Positions 1-10,571 of a stretch of 64,000 bases of DNA are shown piece by piece (positions within the stretch are counted from its first letter, which is position 1; each line of letters begins with the position of its first letter). The notes under the pieces are model-generated. The model worked only from the letters and a program-made list of their open reading frames with translations, was not told the origin of the DNA and did not search any database. Made by a program: the position numbers and the translations under genes. This DNA comes from Prorocentrum cordatum. Its lineage: Eukaryota > Sar > Dinophyceae > Prorocentrales > Prorocentraceae. The DNA is taken from NCBI GenBank assembly GCA_963575745.1, contig CAUYUJ010016059.1, forward strand, positions 10,001 through 74,000. The letters run 5' to 3'.

Positions 1-99
1 CGGCGTAGTGGGAACCGTCCGGCGTATCCGGACCTCATCTGGGCCAGCCAAGTCGTGCGTATCCATCCTCGTGATGCAGTCTACAGGCTCCCTGCTCAG

Positions 100-520
100 T
101 CTCTGCGAAGCCCGAAGCCACCCGTGCCTCACTGCACTGCCATGTAAGGCAGTAGTACACCGTAGACGCAGCGCCGACGCACGAGCAAATCTACTGACAC
201 ACCTGGTGGATGAGCATTGGCAAGTGCTGCGTCTGTCCGCTGCTCCTGACAATATGTTCCAGACCACCCCGTTAGCTCTGAGGCTCAGTGTCCTGAAGGT
301 TGCTTGTCGCCGAGTAGTTGTTCAACTCGTCCACTTTGTCGATGGGGTAGTGCTTGGCGGGTTGCGCGCGTTGCAGCAACCCTCTCTCTCGCTACGAAGC
401 ATCGCTGGCGAGGCGGCAAACGCAACAAGCATCTGCATCGAGACTTGTAACACTTTTGTCTCGGAAGAACCATCCAGGAAACAACCTCCCGCCGAATGTG
501 GCCCCAGAAGTTGAGCCAGG
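100..520 (-). pseudogene. possible Ty3/gypsy-like RT relic (weak)
   Basis: Reading the minus strand across frames gives a stretch containing KHYPIDKVDELNNY, which resembles the 'YPLPRIDEL' segment before the catalytic region of gypsy-type reverse transcriptases. It is followed after a stop by EHIVRSSGQTQHLPMLIHQ, loosely like the 'VMPFGLTNAPATF' segment. There are several stops and no YxDD can be identified. If the resemblance is real, this is a badly decayed fragment; chance similarity remains a serious alternative. No long open frame on either strand looks like a host gene. Confidence 0.22.
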
Positions 521-667
521 CTCTGGGAGGTTCGCGAATGATTGGTAAGAGCCTCCGCAGAGTTGGCGCTGATACCGACTTCTACATGGGCGACGGTGGT
601 TTCCTCACGCCCTGGCCTGTCTCAGGCTGACAAGGAATGCCCCCGCCTAGCTGAATATGGTTCACGG

Positions 668-697
668 CCGGTCTCCAAGCATTCGCTTGGAGACCGG
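668..697. repeat. perfect 13-bp stem hairpin
   Basis: CCGGTCTCCAAGC and its exact reverse complement GCTTGGAGACCGG are separated by the four bases ATTC. No U-rich tract follows, and no gene adjoins it. Confidence 0.9.
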
Positions 698-977
698 GAA
701 GGGAGGAAGAACAGGGAGGACGAGGAGAAGTCGAACAGCCTAATTACAGGCCCATTTTCCGACAAGAGCAGCGAAGCAATCTGTCGCAGGGTAGGCAAGC
801 CTCCAACCCAGCCCAAGAGACGTTGATGCCAAACTCTAGACTCTAGCCATAGGATGTTAGCCAACTTGGGCCCCACACCATGCTTTCTTGCAGTCTGTGC
901 GGTGCAATCTCGGTGGTGCAATCAATGTGTTGCAGTCCGTTATTCTGGCCAGACTTTTGTACAAATGTTGGAAGCCT

Positions 978-999
978 GCGCAAAACCATTGTTTTGCGC
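978..999. repeat. perfect 9-bp stem hairpin
   Basis: GCGCAAAAC, the loop CATT, then GTTTTGCGC. It is the second perfect four-base-loop hairpin within about 300 bp. Function unknown. Confidence 0.85.
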
Positions 1000-1160
1000 C
1001 AGGGAATCGCGTGGCGCCACATGGCCGGAAACCCTGAGAATCCCCGACCAAAAAACAAATCATCAGTACGTGGCGCAGAGCAAGGCACAGCAACGCAATG
1101 TTTTTGCAATGCAAGAGAATGCAAATCAATGCAGAACCACGGGGGGCAAGTGACGGCGAC

Positions 1161-1345
1161 AGAGGGCGGCGACGGGCGGCAACAAGCTGGCCAGACAGGT
1201 CTACCAGGGCCCAATGGTGGCGGCGGCAGACGGCGGCGACGGACAGCCACAAGCTGGCTGGACCGGCACAGGGGCCCAGTACTGGGGGCAACAGACGGCG
1301 GCGACGGGCGGCCACAAGCCGGCCGGACCGGCACCAGTACCCACT
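1161..1345. repeat. three-copy minisatellite, about 63-bp unit
   Basis: Units begin near 1161, 1227 and 1290 and share GGCGGCGACGG, CACAAGC and GGACCGGCAC segments. The copies differ by substitutions and small indels. Open frames across it are products of the repeat and high GC, not evidence of coding. Confidence 0.75.
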
Positions 1346-1367
1346 TACCTTAGGAGCAAAGTCTCGC

Positions 1368-1486
1368 CATCGCTCGGACGTCCATTGCACGTGCATTCTT
1401 CGAGTTCGTGGGTGTACTTTCGCAGGATGATGCAAGATCCTTTTCGATGGTCCAGTCCGAAGAAAAATGCACACGTCCGAGCGATG
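1368..1486. mobile_element. short TIR element, copy 1 (MITE-like)
   Basis: The element starts with CATCGCTCGGACGT and ends with the exact inverse ACGTCCGAGCGATG, 119 bp overall. The interior carries a diverged form of the family core (GATGATCCAGGATG, CGATGGTCC, AGAAAA). It has no coding capacity. Four related copies lie near 18.3, 26.5, 27.8 and 35.7 kb. Short length, terminal inverted repeats and dispersal fit a non-autonomous DNA transposon; no transposase is seen in the window. Confidence 0.8.
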
Positions 1487-2039
1487 CCACGAAAAGAAAA
1501 ACTTTGAACGCCATTCTGGGCGTGTCTATAGCAACACGCCGCAAAGCAGCATAAGCATTAGCTCGCGTATGCGAGGGAGGCCACGCATCCAACTTCAACG
1601 TCAACTTGCAAGCCAACGGCATGCTCCAATCGCCAATCCCGTCCTCCCTCCCGCTGTTTCTACTTGTCGTTGGCCTTTTTTCTTCTCCTCTGCCTCCTCC
1701 ATCCTCCCTTCCCTGCTCCGGCTCATACTGCGCATCATCCTCCTGCTGCTGCTGCTCCTCCTTTGGCCCTCGAAAGTGCTGAACCTTCATGGCCCGCCAA
1801 GACGCGCGAGGACCCGCATAGAAATCAACACAACTGGAGCACGTCATCATTCTCCTCCACCTCCTCAGATCATTACTCCTCTTTGGTTTGCACTCCTACT
1901 CTGCCACCTAGCTGGCCGATATGGGGCCAGGTCGGATGGTCCCAATCTAATCTACCTGCCCCAAAAAACAATCTCAATGCTGTCCGCCTCAACATTGACA
2001 TCTGGTCGTCCACGTTGCAAAATGCGTGGCAGGAGTGGG

Positions 2040-2530
2040 ACGGGGCGCGCATCCCGCGCGAAAGGCTGAAATGTCGCCCTCGCTCTGGCGCTACTCTCAT
2101 GCTTCTAAAGAACGGGGCTCCCGCTCGGGCGCGGCGCCCACTGTTGCACGCGACGTGGTCGACGCGCGGGCGGACGAAGATGCGGCTCCCGCCTCGGCGC
2201 CGCGCAGCCTTCGCCTGAAGGTGGCGCTCCCGCCTGGGCGCGGCGCATCTGGATCACTCGAGAATGCTGGCGGGGCCCGCGCGAGGGGCCGCCTTGCCGC
2301 CCTTGCCCAAGCTCCGTGCACATGTCGCTTGGGAAATGGCGTTCACGCGCGGGCGCGGCGCAGGGCTCGCTCGCAGAATCGCATACAAGCGACAGCGGCA
2401 ACGGGGACGCGCGAGAGCGGGCGAAATGCGGACCTCGCCCACGCGCTGCGCAGCGGTTGAGTGAAAGCTGCAGCGCTGTGTCCGCGCGGCGCATGCTTTG
2501 TGTGCGCATGCCGCTCCCGCCCCAGCACGG
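2040..2530. repeat. degenerate GC-rich tandem repeats
   Basis: A core close to GGCTCCCGCYCGGGCGCGGCGC recurs at irregular 45-70-bp spacing (for example near 2115, 2172 and 2224). All frames stay open because of composition. No protein family is recognised. Confidence 0.55.
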
Positions 2531-2714
2531 ACCGCATAATTGTCTCTTCGCTACGTCGTCGAAATCGGGGGCTCGCGCGAGCGCCTTCTGTTTACGAGGT
2601 GGGATCGCGCCCCAACAATCCCAAATACCAAATTGCGCCACACTTGGTTGTTATGTTGTGGGCGGCGGGGTGGCAGTAGGCAGGGCCCGCTGACTCGCCT
2701 GAACTGGCTAATTT

Positions 2715-3180
2715 GACCACTACTCCTGCTCGTACTTCTCCTCATCCCTCATCCTCCTTCTGTTCCTGAATCAATCCTTCCCTCTCTTATCCTCTACTTG
2801 TTCCCCCCTTCCTCCTTCCGGCGCTGCCCCATCCATCCTGCTTTTCTTCGTCCTCCTGACCCTTTTCCTAATCCTCCCCATCGTCCTTTTCCTCCTCCCC
2901 CTCCTGTTCTCCTCCCCCTTCTCCGCAACCTTCTTCCCTCGTGCCCTTGCCCTTCCTGGCCCTCCTCCCTGCTCCCACTCCCCCCTAGCAAACTCAGCAA
3001 CCTTGGTCCTTGTCCTCTCCTCACATCCTCCTCATCTTCCTTTGTTCTTCGCCTCACCATCCCCCCCCCAACTCCCACCTCCACCGCCTGCTGCTGCCTT
3101 CTCCTCCTTCCTCCTCCCTCTGGCTCCCCTTCCTCCTCCCTCCTTCCTCAATCCTCCCCCTCCCCCCTCTTCTATTATTG
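2715..3180. repeat. long C/T-rich (pyrimidine) tract
   Basis: Almost pure pyrimidine on the plus strand, dominated by TCC, CCT and CTCC words. It lies directly upstream of the zinc-ribbon relic at 3.36 kb. No gene. Confidence 0.85.
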
Positions 3181-3363
3181 CTCCTCTAAGCTTCGTCCTG
3201 CGTATCTTTTTGGCTCGAGCAACTCTGGCTGATGCAGGGCTTCAACGGGCCCAAGTTGCTTTGTGAACCGCCTCTCGCCCAGAGTCCCGTGGGCGTCCGC
3301 GATGCGCTTGGGGGACACTGCCCCTTCTCGTGCCAGATAGAAGGGGCACTGACTAACGCGCGG

Positions 3364-4203
3364 ATGGCGAAACTCTGGATCAGGTGCGGATCGTGCCAGC
3401 ATCGCGAATGGAACTCCAAGTTGCAGACAGGTGGCCTCAAGTGTCCGAGGTGCGGGGCCAAGGTCTCCCTGTGCAGCCCGGCTTCAAGGACGGTATGATT
3501 CGGCCAGGACGCTGACCATGACACGTTTCATGGTGCGCTCAGTGGAGATGAGGACGGTGCCCTCCCGCTGCCACATGCCCCTGGGATGATCCTCCGAGGT
3601 GGCAGCCGCAGCGCCTCTCCCCCGCGGGGCGCGAGCGCGGCGGCCGCGGCGGCGCCGGGGGCAAGGGCGGAGGCGGCGACGTCCAGACCAAGCAGCTCCT
3701 CCAGAGGGCGGCCGAGCTGGCCCACGACCCCGCCCTCAAGAAGACGCTCAGCACCGCGGCCGCCTCTGCTGGACAAATGGCAGCGGTAGCTCCCTCGTCT
3801 ACTTCGCTCTCACCTGTCGACGCGCTGAAAAGGCGGAGGTGGCACGGTGGCAGTCAGGCATGCTGAACACTTACGCGACCAATCAGTGAGTAACGTGACG
3901 CGCCCCCGCAGCAATCTGGCGGCCGCGGAGGAGAAGGTGAGGCACCTGGCGAAGCGGCTGGCGGAGGCCCTCGAGGCCAAACGCACGGCTGCGACGGCTT
4001 GCGCCGAGACCGAAGGTGTTGCCCGGAGCGCGGAGAGTGGCTCAGGGCGCTCGGGCAGGCTGTTCACGAGTGAGTGGGATGAGGAGTTTTTCGATGAGCT
4101 GGACTCCATGGAGTGCGAGCCGTCGGAGAAGGACGCGCTGACCAACATCCAGAAGCAGCAGGAAGAGGTCCGCAACGCCTTCCACGGTCGCGAGGACGTC
4201 TGA
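3364..4203 (+). pseudogene. gag-like relic: zinc ribbon plus coiled coil
   Basis: Three consecutive segments in frames 1, 0 and 1 look like pieces of one protein. The first (from the ATG at 3364) has a zinc ribbon, WIRCGSCQ then about 15 residues and KCPRCGAKV. The second, around 3680-3850, reads QTKQLLQRAAELAHDPAL and continues helically. The third, about 3890-4203, is a coiled coil (NLAAAEEKVRHLAKRLAEAL) ending with an acidic stretch (EWDEEFFDELD) and a TGA. From memory, a Zn ribbon followed by a coiled coil resembles the N-terminal region of dinoflagellate retroelement proteins; that is not proven here. The frame changes could be indels or unrecognised introns. No RT lies just downstream, so this is probably a truncated fragment. 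Confidence 0.5.
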
Positions 4204-4555
4204 AACTGGTAGAGCGCATCTCGACATGATTGCCAAGGGGTTGAGACCCAATGTCCTGAGCCGAGGTGAACAATTGACTCGGTGATCGAATACTCTCGAA
4301 CCTGCAAAGCTAGGGAAAAAACAAACCTACCTCGCTTTTGACCACCCTCGCTTTTAAGAGATACCACACGATGCCAAATTGCAGCCTGTACTGGTCAGGC
4401 CGCTTGACGAGGAGGCGCGTGGTATGGCTTGGTTTTGCCTGGAAGCGAAAGGGGGGTAGGAAATTCACGCTCTGAAAAGCAGCGGTGTCTACTCCACTCC
4501 ACTTCACACTCCAAACTCCGTCCTCCATCCTCAGTTCCTTCCTCTCCTCCTGCCT
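4204..4555. other. no gene seen
   Basis: Unique-looking sequence between the gag-like relic and the TCC tracts. No open frame with recognisable content was found on either strand. Confidence 0.5.
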
Positions 4556-4962
4556 CCGCCTCCTCCTCCTCCTCCTCCTCCTCCTTCTCCTCCTCCTCAC
4601 TCCTGCCGCCTCACTCAATCTTCCATCTCCCCTCCCGACAGAAGACCTCCCGACGACTGCAGCGACCTCCAAACACGGCCGACATGCTCCACGAGTGCCC
4701 CGCGGACCATGGACAAAAACTGCCGGACACGCCCCCCCACCTCCTCTGGAGACCGCCGCGCGCCCCCGAAGAGCACCCAGACCCCCTCCTTATGACCTAC
4801 GAGCGCCGCCGCAGCCCAGACGTCGGACGTCGTGACTTCCCGACCGGCCCCGGAGGTCCTCCGCCTTCTCCTCCTCCCCCAGCTCATTTCGCCCCATCCT
4901 CTCCTCTCCCGTCCTCGTCTCTTCGTCTCCTCCTCCTCCTCCTCCTCCTCCTCCTCCTCCTT
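4556..4962. repeat. two TCC microsatellites with C-rich spacer
   Basis: Near-perfect (TCC)n at about 4556-4599 and 4927-4962. The second is followed at about 4998 by GTGATGTTTTCACAACGTGG, a member of the TCC-linked motif family described separately. Confidence 0.85.
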
Positions 4963-5493
4963 GTTCTCGCCTTCCCGCCCCCCCCCCTGACCTCCGTCGC
5001 CGTGATGTTTTCACAACGTGGACACTTCAAGGTCGGAACCTCTTCCCCCAACGCGGGTTTTGTTATGTGGATCGCTTGGTGATGGCCCCGGGGCCAGTGA
5101 CGGCCCCCAGGAGCAACGAAGAAACGCAACATTCTTCTAATGAGAACCCAGGAAACCACCCGGAACCGCCACGCGAACGCCTCGTCCCCCGCGCGTGCGC
5201 AATGGCGGGGCAGTGCGGCCACGCGTTTCCTGAGGCTTTAGGAAGTCGTCGCTTTGGTAGTGGGGCGTCGCGGCACCGCACACCTGCCCCCCTCCTGCGT
5301 CGCCACGGGAGGAGGGGGGGGGGAAGGAAGGAGGAAAGAGCAGGAGGAGGGAGGGCGGGAGGGAGGGCGGGGCGGGATGGCGGCGCGGGAAGGGGGGAAG
5401 ATGAGGAGCACGAGGATGGGAACTGACTCTCCCGCGAGGGCAGGAGAAGTGGGAAGTCCCCGCAAACATGACAGCGAGAACATGAGGATGAGC

Positions 5494-5502
5494 AGGACGA
5501 GG

Positions 5503-5536
<34 letters not shown>

Positions 5537-5548
5537 GGGAGATAGAGA

Positions 5549-5583
<35 letters not shown>

Positions 5584-5620
5584 CGAGAAAAGAAAGAGAG
5601 AGAGAGAGAGAGAGAGATAA
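5494..5620. repeat. (GA)n microsatellite
   Basis: Nearly uninterrupted GA on the plus strand, passing into ACACAC at about 5622 and then into GGA-rich sequence. Confidence 0.95.
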
Positions 5621-5688
5621 ACACACACACACGCACAAGACAAGGAGAGATGAAAAGAGAGAAGGAGGAGGATAATAAGGAGGAAGAA

Positions 5689-5756
5689 GAGAAGGAGGAG
5701 GAGGAGGAGGAGGAGGAGGAGGAGGAGGAGGAGGAGGAGGAGGAGGAGGAGAAAGA
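5689..5756. repeat. (GGA)n microsatellite
   Basis: GAGGAGGAGG repeated. Its right edge joins the conserved terminus of the purine-tract-bounded repeat family (next entry). Confidence 0.95.
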
Positions 5757-5806
5757 GGACCAATGTAATTCCAAGACTCACCAATGATGTTGAAATAACT
5801 CCCCCG
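5757..5806. repeat. isolated terminus of composite repeat family
   Basis: The sequence after the GGA tract (GGACCAATGTAATTCCAAGA, then CACCAATGATGTTGAAATAA) matches the same position next to the GGA tract in copy A at 16.09 kb and, inverted, in copy C at 24.83-24.88 kb. Only about 50 bp of the element is present; a different repeat starts immediately after it. Confidence 0.65.
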
Positions 5807-6209
5807 CACCCCTCGCAAGCGAGCGGTCTCTGGGCGGCGCGCGCGGTGCGCGGGGCAGCCCCGCAGGTGCCAGGGGCCGACGTGCGCGCGGGCCGAGCAG
5901 CGCCGCTCAGGTGGCGCCCGCCACTTGGTCGTCAGGGCCGGCGATCTGCAGCGGCGCAGGCCATCCTTAGTGAAGCAGGAGGGAGGGAGAGGTGAGGGCC
6001 GAGAAACGACAAAGACCGCGAGCGCTCGGGAGGCAGGGATAATATAATATATCATTCCCCCGCATTCCTCGCAAGCGAGCGGTCTCCGGACGGCGCGCGC
6101 GGCGCGCGCGCGGGGCAGCCCCACAGGTGCCAGGGGCCGACGTGCGCGCGGGCCGAGCAGCGCCGCTCAGGTGGCGTCCGCCACCTGGTTGCCGGGGTCG
6201 GCGATCTGC
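5801..6209. repeat. direct repeat, about 150 bp x 2, 256-bp offset
   Basis: Copy 1 spans about 5801-5949 and copy 2 about 6057-6209. Both begin CCCCCGCA, continue CTCGCAAGCGAGCGGTCTC and run through GGTGCCAGGGGCCGACGTGC to GGCGATCTGC, with about 90 percent identity by eye. Each has a GCGCGCGCG-rich patch. The spacer holds TAATATAATATATC. No coding assignment. Confidence 0.9.
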
Positions 6210-6697
6210 CAATCCAGGCTCAAAGACCTGGTGAAGAAATAAGGCCTGGGTGGGGGGCAGCGAGCAAGGGGTGGACCGTTCAACAGCGGCACGCTCAAGG
6301 CCCTCAGCAGATAATTCCACCCAGTTCGGAAGCCGCTCTGGCCGAACGGTGTGAGGGGATCAGTGAGACGCAACGGACCGAAGACCCCCAGGCGAGAGAT
6401 GATCCCAAGACCCCCCCTTGCGGCGCGCTCCTCTCTCCCTGCGGGGCCGTCACAGCATCGCTGGACGGGCTCATGCCAACCGGATGGGAGCGGGCTCTTC
6501 GGCCAGGGGGGGCGGCTCAGAAGCAGCCGCAGCGCCGTGGTGGCTCTCGGCTAAGCGCCGGGCGAGCGCCCGACGTGAGCCGGCGGCCACTCGGAGGGCA
6601 GCGGCTCTCTCGCCTGCCGCAGGCCCTGCCCCCTCGGCGTCGAGGCAGGGCTGGTGGAGCATTGCGGCGGCGTCTCGCGCTTTGGCAGCGATGGCCT

Positions 6698-6875
6698 CAG
6701 CGATCATCGACGAGCGCGTTCCACTACTCGCAAAGTAACTGCTCGCAACTGGCCTGGATCCCCCGCGGGGGCTCTACGATAAATTACATCGAAGCAGACA
6801 TGTTTTTTTTTTTTGGTTCGGACGTCTGCGAGTAGGCACTTTGCGAGTATTGGAACGCGCTCGGCGAGATCAGGC
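6698..6875. repeat. imperfect inverted repeat, about 48-bp arms
   Basis: The left arm (6698-6747) contains GAGCGCGTTCCACTACTCGC and AAAGTAACTGCTCGC. The right arm (about 6827-6875) is its inverse with a few mismatches. The loop, about 80 bp, contains T13 and GGTTCGGACGTC. Similarity appears to continue weakly outward. It may be a foldback element or a palindromic duplication. Confidence 0.75.
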
Positions 6876-6885
6876 TGATCGAGGA

Positions 6886-7950
6886 GGCCGCGGCCTCCGC
6901 GCGGGCAGCCGCGTCCAAGCGTGGGCGCCGCCTGGCGCGGAAGCGGAGACGACTGGCGTGCTCGCCCCGTTTCTCAGGCTGGAGGCGCCCATGCATGAAT
7001 CTCTTCACCGCTCGGAGAAACAAAAAACGGGGGATACACCGGCCTGGCGTTTCGCTATCGCCCGGGCGGGGCCTGGCGGCAAGCCTCGCTGCCCTGTGGA
7101 ATGAGCCGCGTTGCCCGTCTGGCCCGGAAGCATGAGCCGCGCCGCAAGCGGCAACGCGGTTGCCAGGCCTCAGTGGGAGGCGGGTCGGACCCGGAGGGCC
7201 CAGGCTGCCGCTCCGCACTCGCCCCGCGCGCCGCGACGGCGAGCGCCTCCCCAAGGAGCTTCGGCGCACGAGCCGATCGGCAGGCACGACGTCAGGCACG
7301 ACGACTGGGTCGGGACCGGCTGCCGGGGGTGAGCCCCGATACATCCGGCCGCTCCCGCCGGCTCCGCGGAATCGGCGCCCGACGCGCAGGAGCGCGCGGG
7401 GCCCATGGGCCATCGGCAGGAAACGATCGTCTGCCGCGGCCTGGGCGGGCTGCCCGTCTGCTCTGAGAGCGGCTGCCCCAACAGAAGCGGCGTCGGTCGA
7501 CGGGCAACGCCGAACCGCTGAACCCACTAGAAGAGCAGTCGGGTTCAAGGCACGAGTGAAAACGGCCACGGAAGGCCAGCGCGCCTGCTGGCGGGATCAC
7601 TGGCGGTGCCCTAGTCAACGGCGCGAGCGGGCCGTGCGCGGTGGCGGCCCTGTCGGGAGCAGAGCGCAATGGCGCGCGCGTCGGCCCATTCCCCGCGCGA
7701 AGGCGGGCAAGCTAGTCGGGCAAGCGGTCTCGAGCGCTGGGGCCGACGGCGCGCGCATCGGTCCACGCGCGCCCCACCACCTCGAGGCCAACGACTTGGA
7801 ACGCGCAACCGCTCGCGCGGCCAGCAGCTGCGGCCCGAGCTCTGCCGCGGAACAGCGGGCCGCGTCCGTCGCGCGCCGGACCCGGCGGCCAGGGCGCGGA
7901 GATGCCGCACCTGGCGCGGACGGAGAAGCCAACCCAGCCGGGATGACGTT
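6886..7950. other. GC-rich region, no gene recognised
   Basis: Very GC-rich DNA, open in several frames on both strands at once, which is expected from composition. No domain or motif could be assigned. It may be host intron or a decayed repeat. Confidence 0.4.
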
Positions 7951-7954
7951 CGAC

Positions 7955-8139
7955 AGTAACGATTTTACGTCGCACGTGTCCTTCCAGGAACGCTGGGCGT
8001 TCGCCGTCGTCTTTGGCGTCGACCCATCATGCTTGTCCGGGCGGCGATGCTGCGCAAGTCGGCGGAAGGCCGCCTGAACGGACGACCTGTCAGCACCCGC
8101 TCGCGCGCCCAGGATCTTCCGGGCGCGGTCGAACCGCAT
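7955..8139 (-). pseudogene. J-domain-like remnant
   Basis: The minus strand encodes ARKILGARAGADRSSVQAAF followed by RRLAQHRRPDKHDGS and then NAQRSWKDTCD. The spacing matches helices II and III of a DnaJ J domain, where a conserved HPD tripeptide normally contacts Hsp70. Here the tripeptide is RPD, so the key histidine is lost if the alignment is right. The frame continues without an obvious DnaJ zinc-finger region. Upstream on the same strand (8180-8380), in another frame, is a gag-like helical segment. It could be a fragment of a chimeric dinoflagellate protein or a decayed J-protein gene; it is probably not functional. Confidence 0.4.
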
Positions 8140-8179
8140 GGCTTGGCCGAAGCCCTGTGACGCGAACGGGGCTTCGAGC

Positions 8180-8380
8180 GGCCCGCGGATAGTGCTGGCC
8201 CAGCGGCCGGGACGCGTACAATGACGCCTTCTTCTCCGCGATCTGAGCGTCGATGACCGCCAAGGCTGGGCAGTTGATCATCGCGAGCGGTCCCCGGAAC
8301 TTCATGAGGGCGCTGAGCTGGTTGCTGATCTGCTTCTGGGACGGCTCGGAGTCCACATCGACGTAGACCATCGCTGGCGC
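8180..8380 (-). pseudogene. gag-like helical segment, fragment
   Basis: Minus-strand reading gives DSEPSQKQISNQLSALMKF followed by NCPALAVIDAQIAEKKAS and RPLGQHYP. The amphipathic pattern and the 'IDAQIAEK...RPLG' wording resemble the coiled-coil region of dinoflagellate gag-like proteins as I remember them. There is no start or zinc ribbon in the same frame, and the next recognisable piece (J-domain-like) is in a different frame. Low-confidence fragment. Confidence 0.3.
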
Positions 8381-8500
8381 CTGTGCAGCCGGAGGTGGAG
8401 AGGCAAGTGAGGTAGGAGTGGAAACCGTAGGCGGAGCAATGCCGACCAGCGTTCCAGGTGCTGACGGCGGCAGTGGAAGCCACGCAGCCACTGCTTGCAC

Positions 8501-9307
8501 GTACGACTTCGGGACCTGGCACCATCGACACTGCGAGCAGGTTGACCAGGACCGCGTGCCACAAAGGGCACAGCACCATCAAGAGCCGCCAACTACGCGA
8601 GCGCCACCGCCCCACCGGGCGTTGTTGCGCTGAGAGGACCATCGCGCTGGCATGCCTCAAAAATTGTAGATTCCCCACAAGTTCGAGTAGCGGCCGGAAG
8701 GCGCGAGGGGGCGTGCGTGCTTGATTGCTTCCCCTTCCCCTTCCCTCCTCCCCATCCCCCCTCCGCCCCCGAGTGCTGCTGAGCCTGGCCCTCCGCCACC
8801 CTTGCGCGGCTGGTCCTTCACCTGGCGAGGCCCGGATCGCGTACCCTCTGAGCAGGCCGCCTAACTGACCGATCTGCCCCTGTGCCGAATGCCGCGGTGC
8901 GCCCGAGGGGAGGGGATAACAATTATCGTGCTGGGAGGAAGAGGTTGGGAGGATGAAGGGTACGAGCACTAGCATTCGGATGCAGTGCACGATTGCACGA
9001 TACCTTCGACCGCCTGCGGGCAATGATTTCCTCATTTCTCCCGTCCCCATCCTTCCAACCCGATGACTGTCTTCCCGAAGGGTAGGGGAGGACGGGAAGG
9101 AGGATTGTGACCGACTGCGGCGGACACCCATGGAATGCTACGACGGGGTGCCCGTGTACCCCAAGAGCGAGGACGACAGCTGGGAGGAAGAGGACGGGGA
9201 CGAGGAGGACAGCGAGGACGACGAGAACGCCATCTACCAGGACAAGCGCTACAAGCCGTCTTAGGTGAGACTGCCGAGAACGGCGACGGCTACAGTCAAC
9301 CAGTATA
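8501..9307. other. no gene seen
   Basis: Mixed sequence, including a T/C-rich patch at 8730-8770 and a short acidic-coding patch at 9140-9240. No recognisable protein or strong repeat. Confidence 0.4.
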
Positions 9308-9475
9308 GTAAGGATGCGCGATAAGGATGCAAAGGCCTTGGACGCCCATTTCGAAGCTTTTCGAGCGGGGCGCGGCCAACAAAGCTGGCGAAGGATGACC
9401 CGAGGAGGCAAGGATGCAAGGGTACCCTTGGGAAGGTTGCCCATCCTTACTGTGCGGGTTGACTGTACTACTTCT
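9308..9475. repeat. dispersed repeat, partner at 44388-44540
   Basis: Shares AAGGATG, GGGGCGCGGCCA and a GCAAGGGTACCCTTGGGAAG-type segment with 44388-44540, where the equivalents appear in the same order (GGGCGGGGCGCGGCCAGCGA, TAAGGGTAGCCTTGGAAAG, then GATTGACTGTA). About 150 bp, no coding. Confidence 0.6.
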
Positions 9476-10291
9476 CCGGCGCGACTGTGGCGGACACCCG
9501 GGAGGACAGGTGAGCGACGAAAAGAAACGGCTCTTACGCAGACTGGCATAACGACCTGACGCCGCGGCTTACGCCGACCGCCAGCGCGGCACACCGCGTG
9601 GAGGCGCTCACGCGCGGCCTTACACGGAAGCTTACGCACCAATGTCGGTGAAGACGACCCCGTTTTCCTCCGTCGATCAAGTCTCTTCCGAGAGCCTTCT
9701 TTGCTCCACACATGAAGGGGACAAGGAACGCGACAGACAGTGCACGAGGGCCCCCATGATTCTGAAGGGACTGCTCAGACCCGTCTGTAAAGGAGCGAGG
9801 CGAATCTTATCGCGCAGTGTCAAAGGGTAGCCCGATTGTACAGGGTGGGCGCGGACGTTCGAACGGCTGATACAAAAACGGTGGGTCAGAAGGCCAGAGC
9901 CAACGGACGCGGGCTGGCTGAGAGGCCGAGGGTGGCAGAGACGGGAAAGGAGTCGACATCTGAGAAAGCAATCAAACTATGTGCTCGCGTCTCCGTGTAG
10001 CTCTGCACGGGGATGGTCCTGACCACTATGGGAATTTAGCATGGCAGAGCTGCGTCCGGCACTTGCACCGTCGTCGGCGTCGTCGTCCTCCTCCTCCTCC
10101 TCCTACTCCCTCTCTTTCCTCCTCTCCTCGGAAGTCTGCGGAAGTCCCTACATGTCCTGGAGGCCTTCGGAGGCCCCCGGAAGCCAGAAAAGAGCCAACG
10201 CCTCCGAACACCTCCTCCCTCGAACCCCCTCTTCATCCTCCTCCTGGGCGCTCGGGACAGACGGCGTGAGAATCCTCCAAGGATGCTGCCA

Positions 10292-10330
10292 GCTCCTCCT
10301 CCTCCTCCTCCTCCTCCTCCTCCTCCTCCT
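10292..10330. repeat. (TCC)n microsatellite
   Basis: Near-perfect TCC run on the plus strand; a shorter one lies at about 10080-10110. A TTCTCGAAGCGCCC segment follows within 90 bp, weakly like the TCC-linked motif. Confidence 0.9.
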
Positions 10331-10571
10331 GTTGCTGCCCCCCCCACGCGCAATGATCTGCTTCTGGCTCTTCTTCGACCGCACGTTCTCGAAGCGCCCA
10401 AGGATGCCGCCGCCTCGCAGGGGTCTGGGGGCCCCCGCCCAAGAGTCCTGGCAGACCTGCGGGAGCGGCAACGACCAGGGCGCGGGTACGCCCAAACCCC
10501 ACGTTGCAAAACCATTGCGATATTGCAGAAAATCACGACCGTAGCCCGAGACCCCATCTTTGTGCTCACCT

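Noticed and set aside
5067-5787. Long open frames of Glu/Arg or Ser/Leu repeats across GA and GGA tracts
   Set aside because: Open only because microsatellites contain no stops; the peptide is a simple translation of the repeat in every phase.
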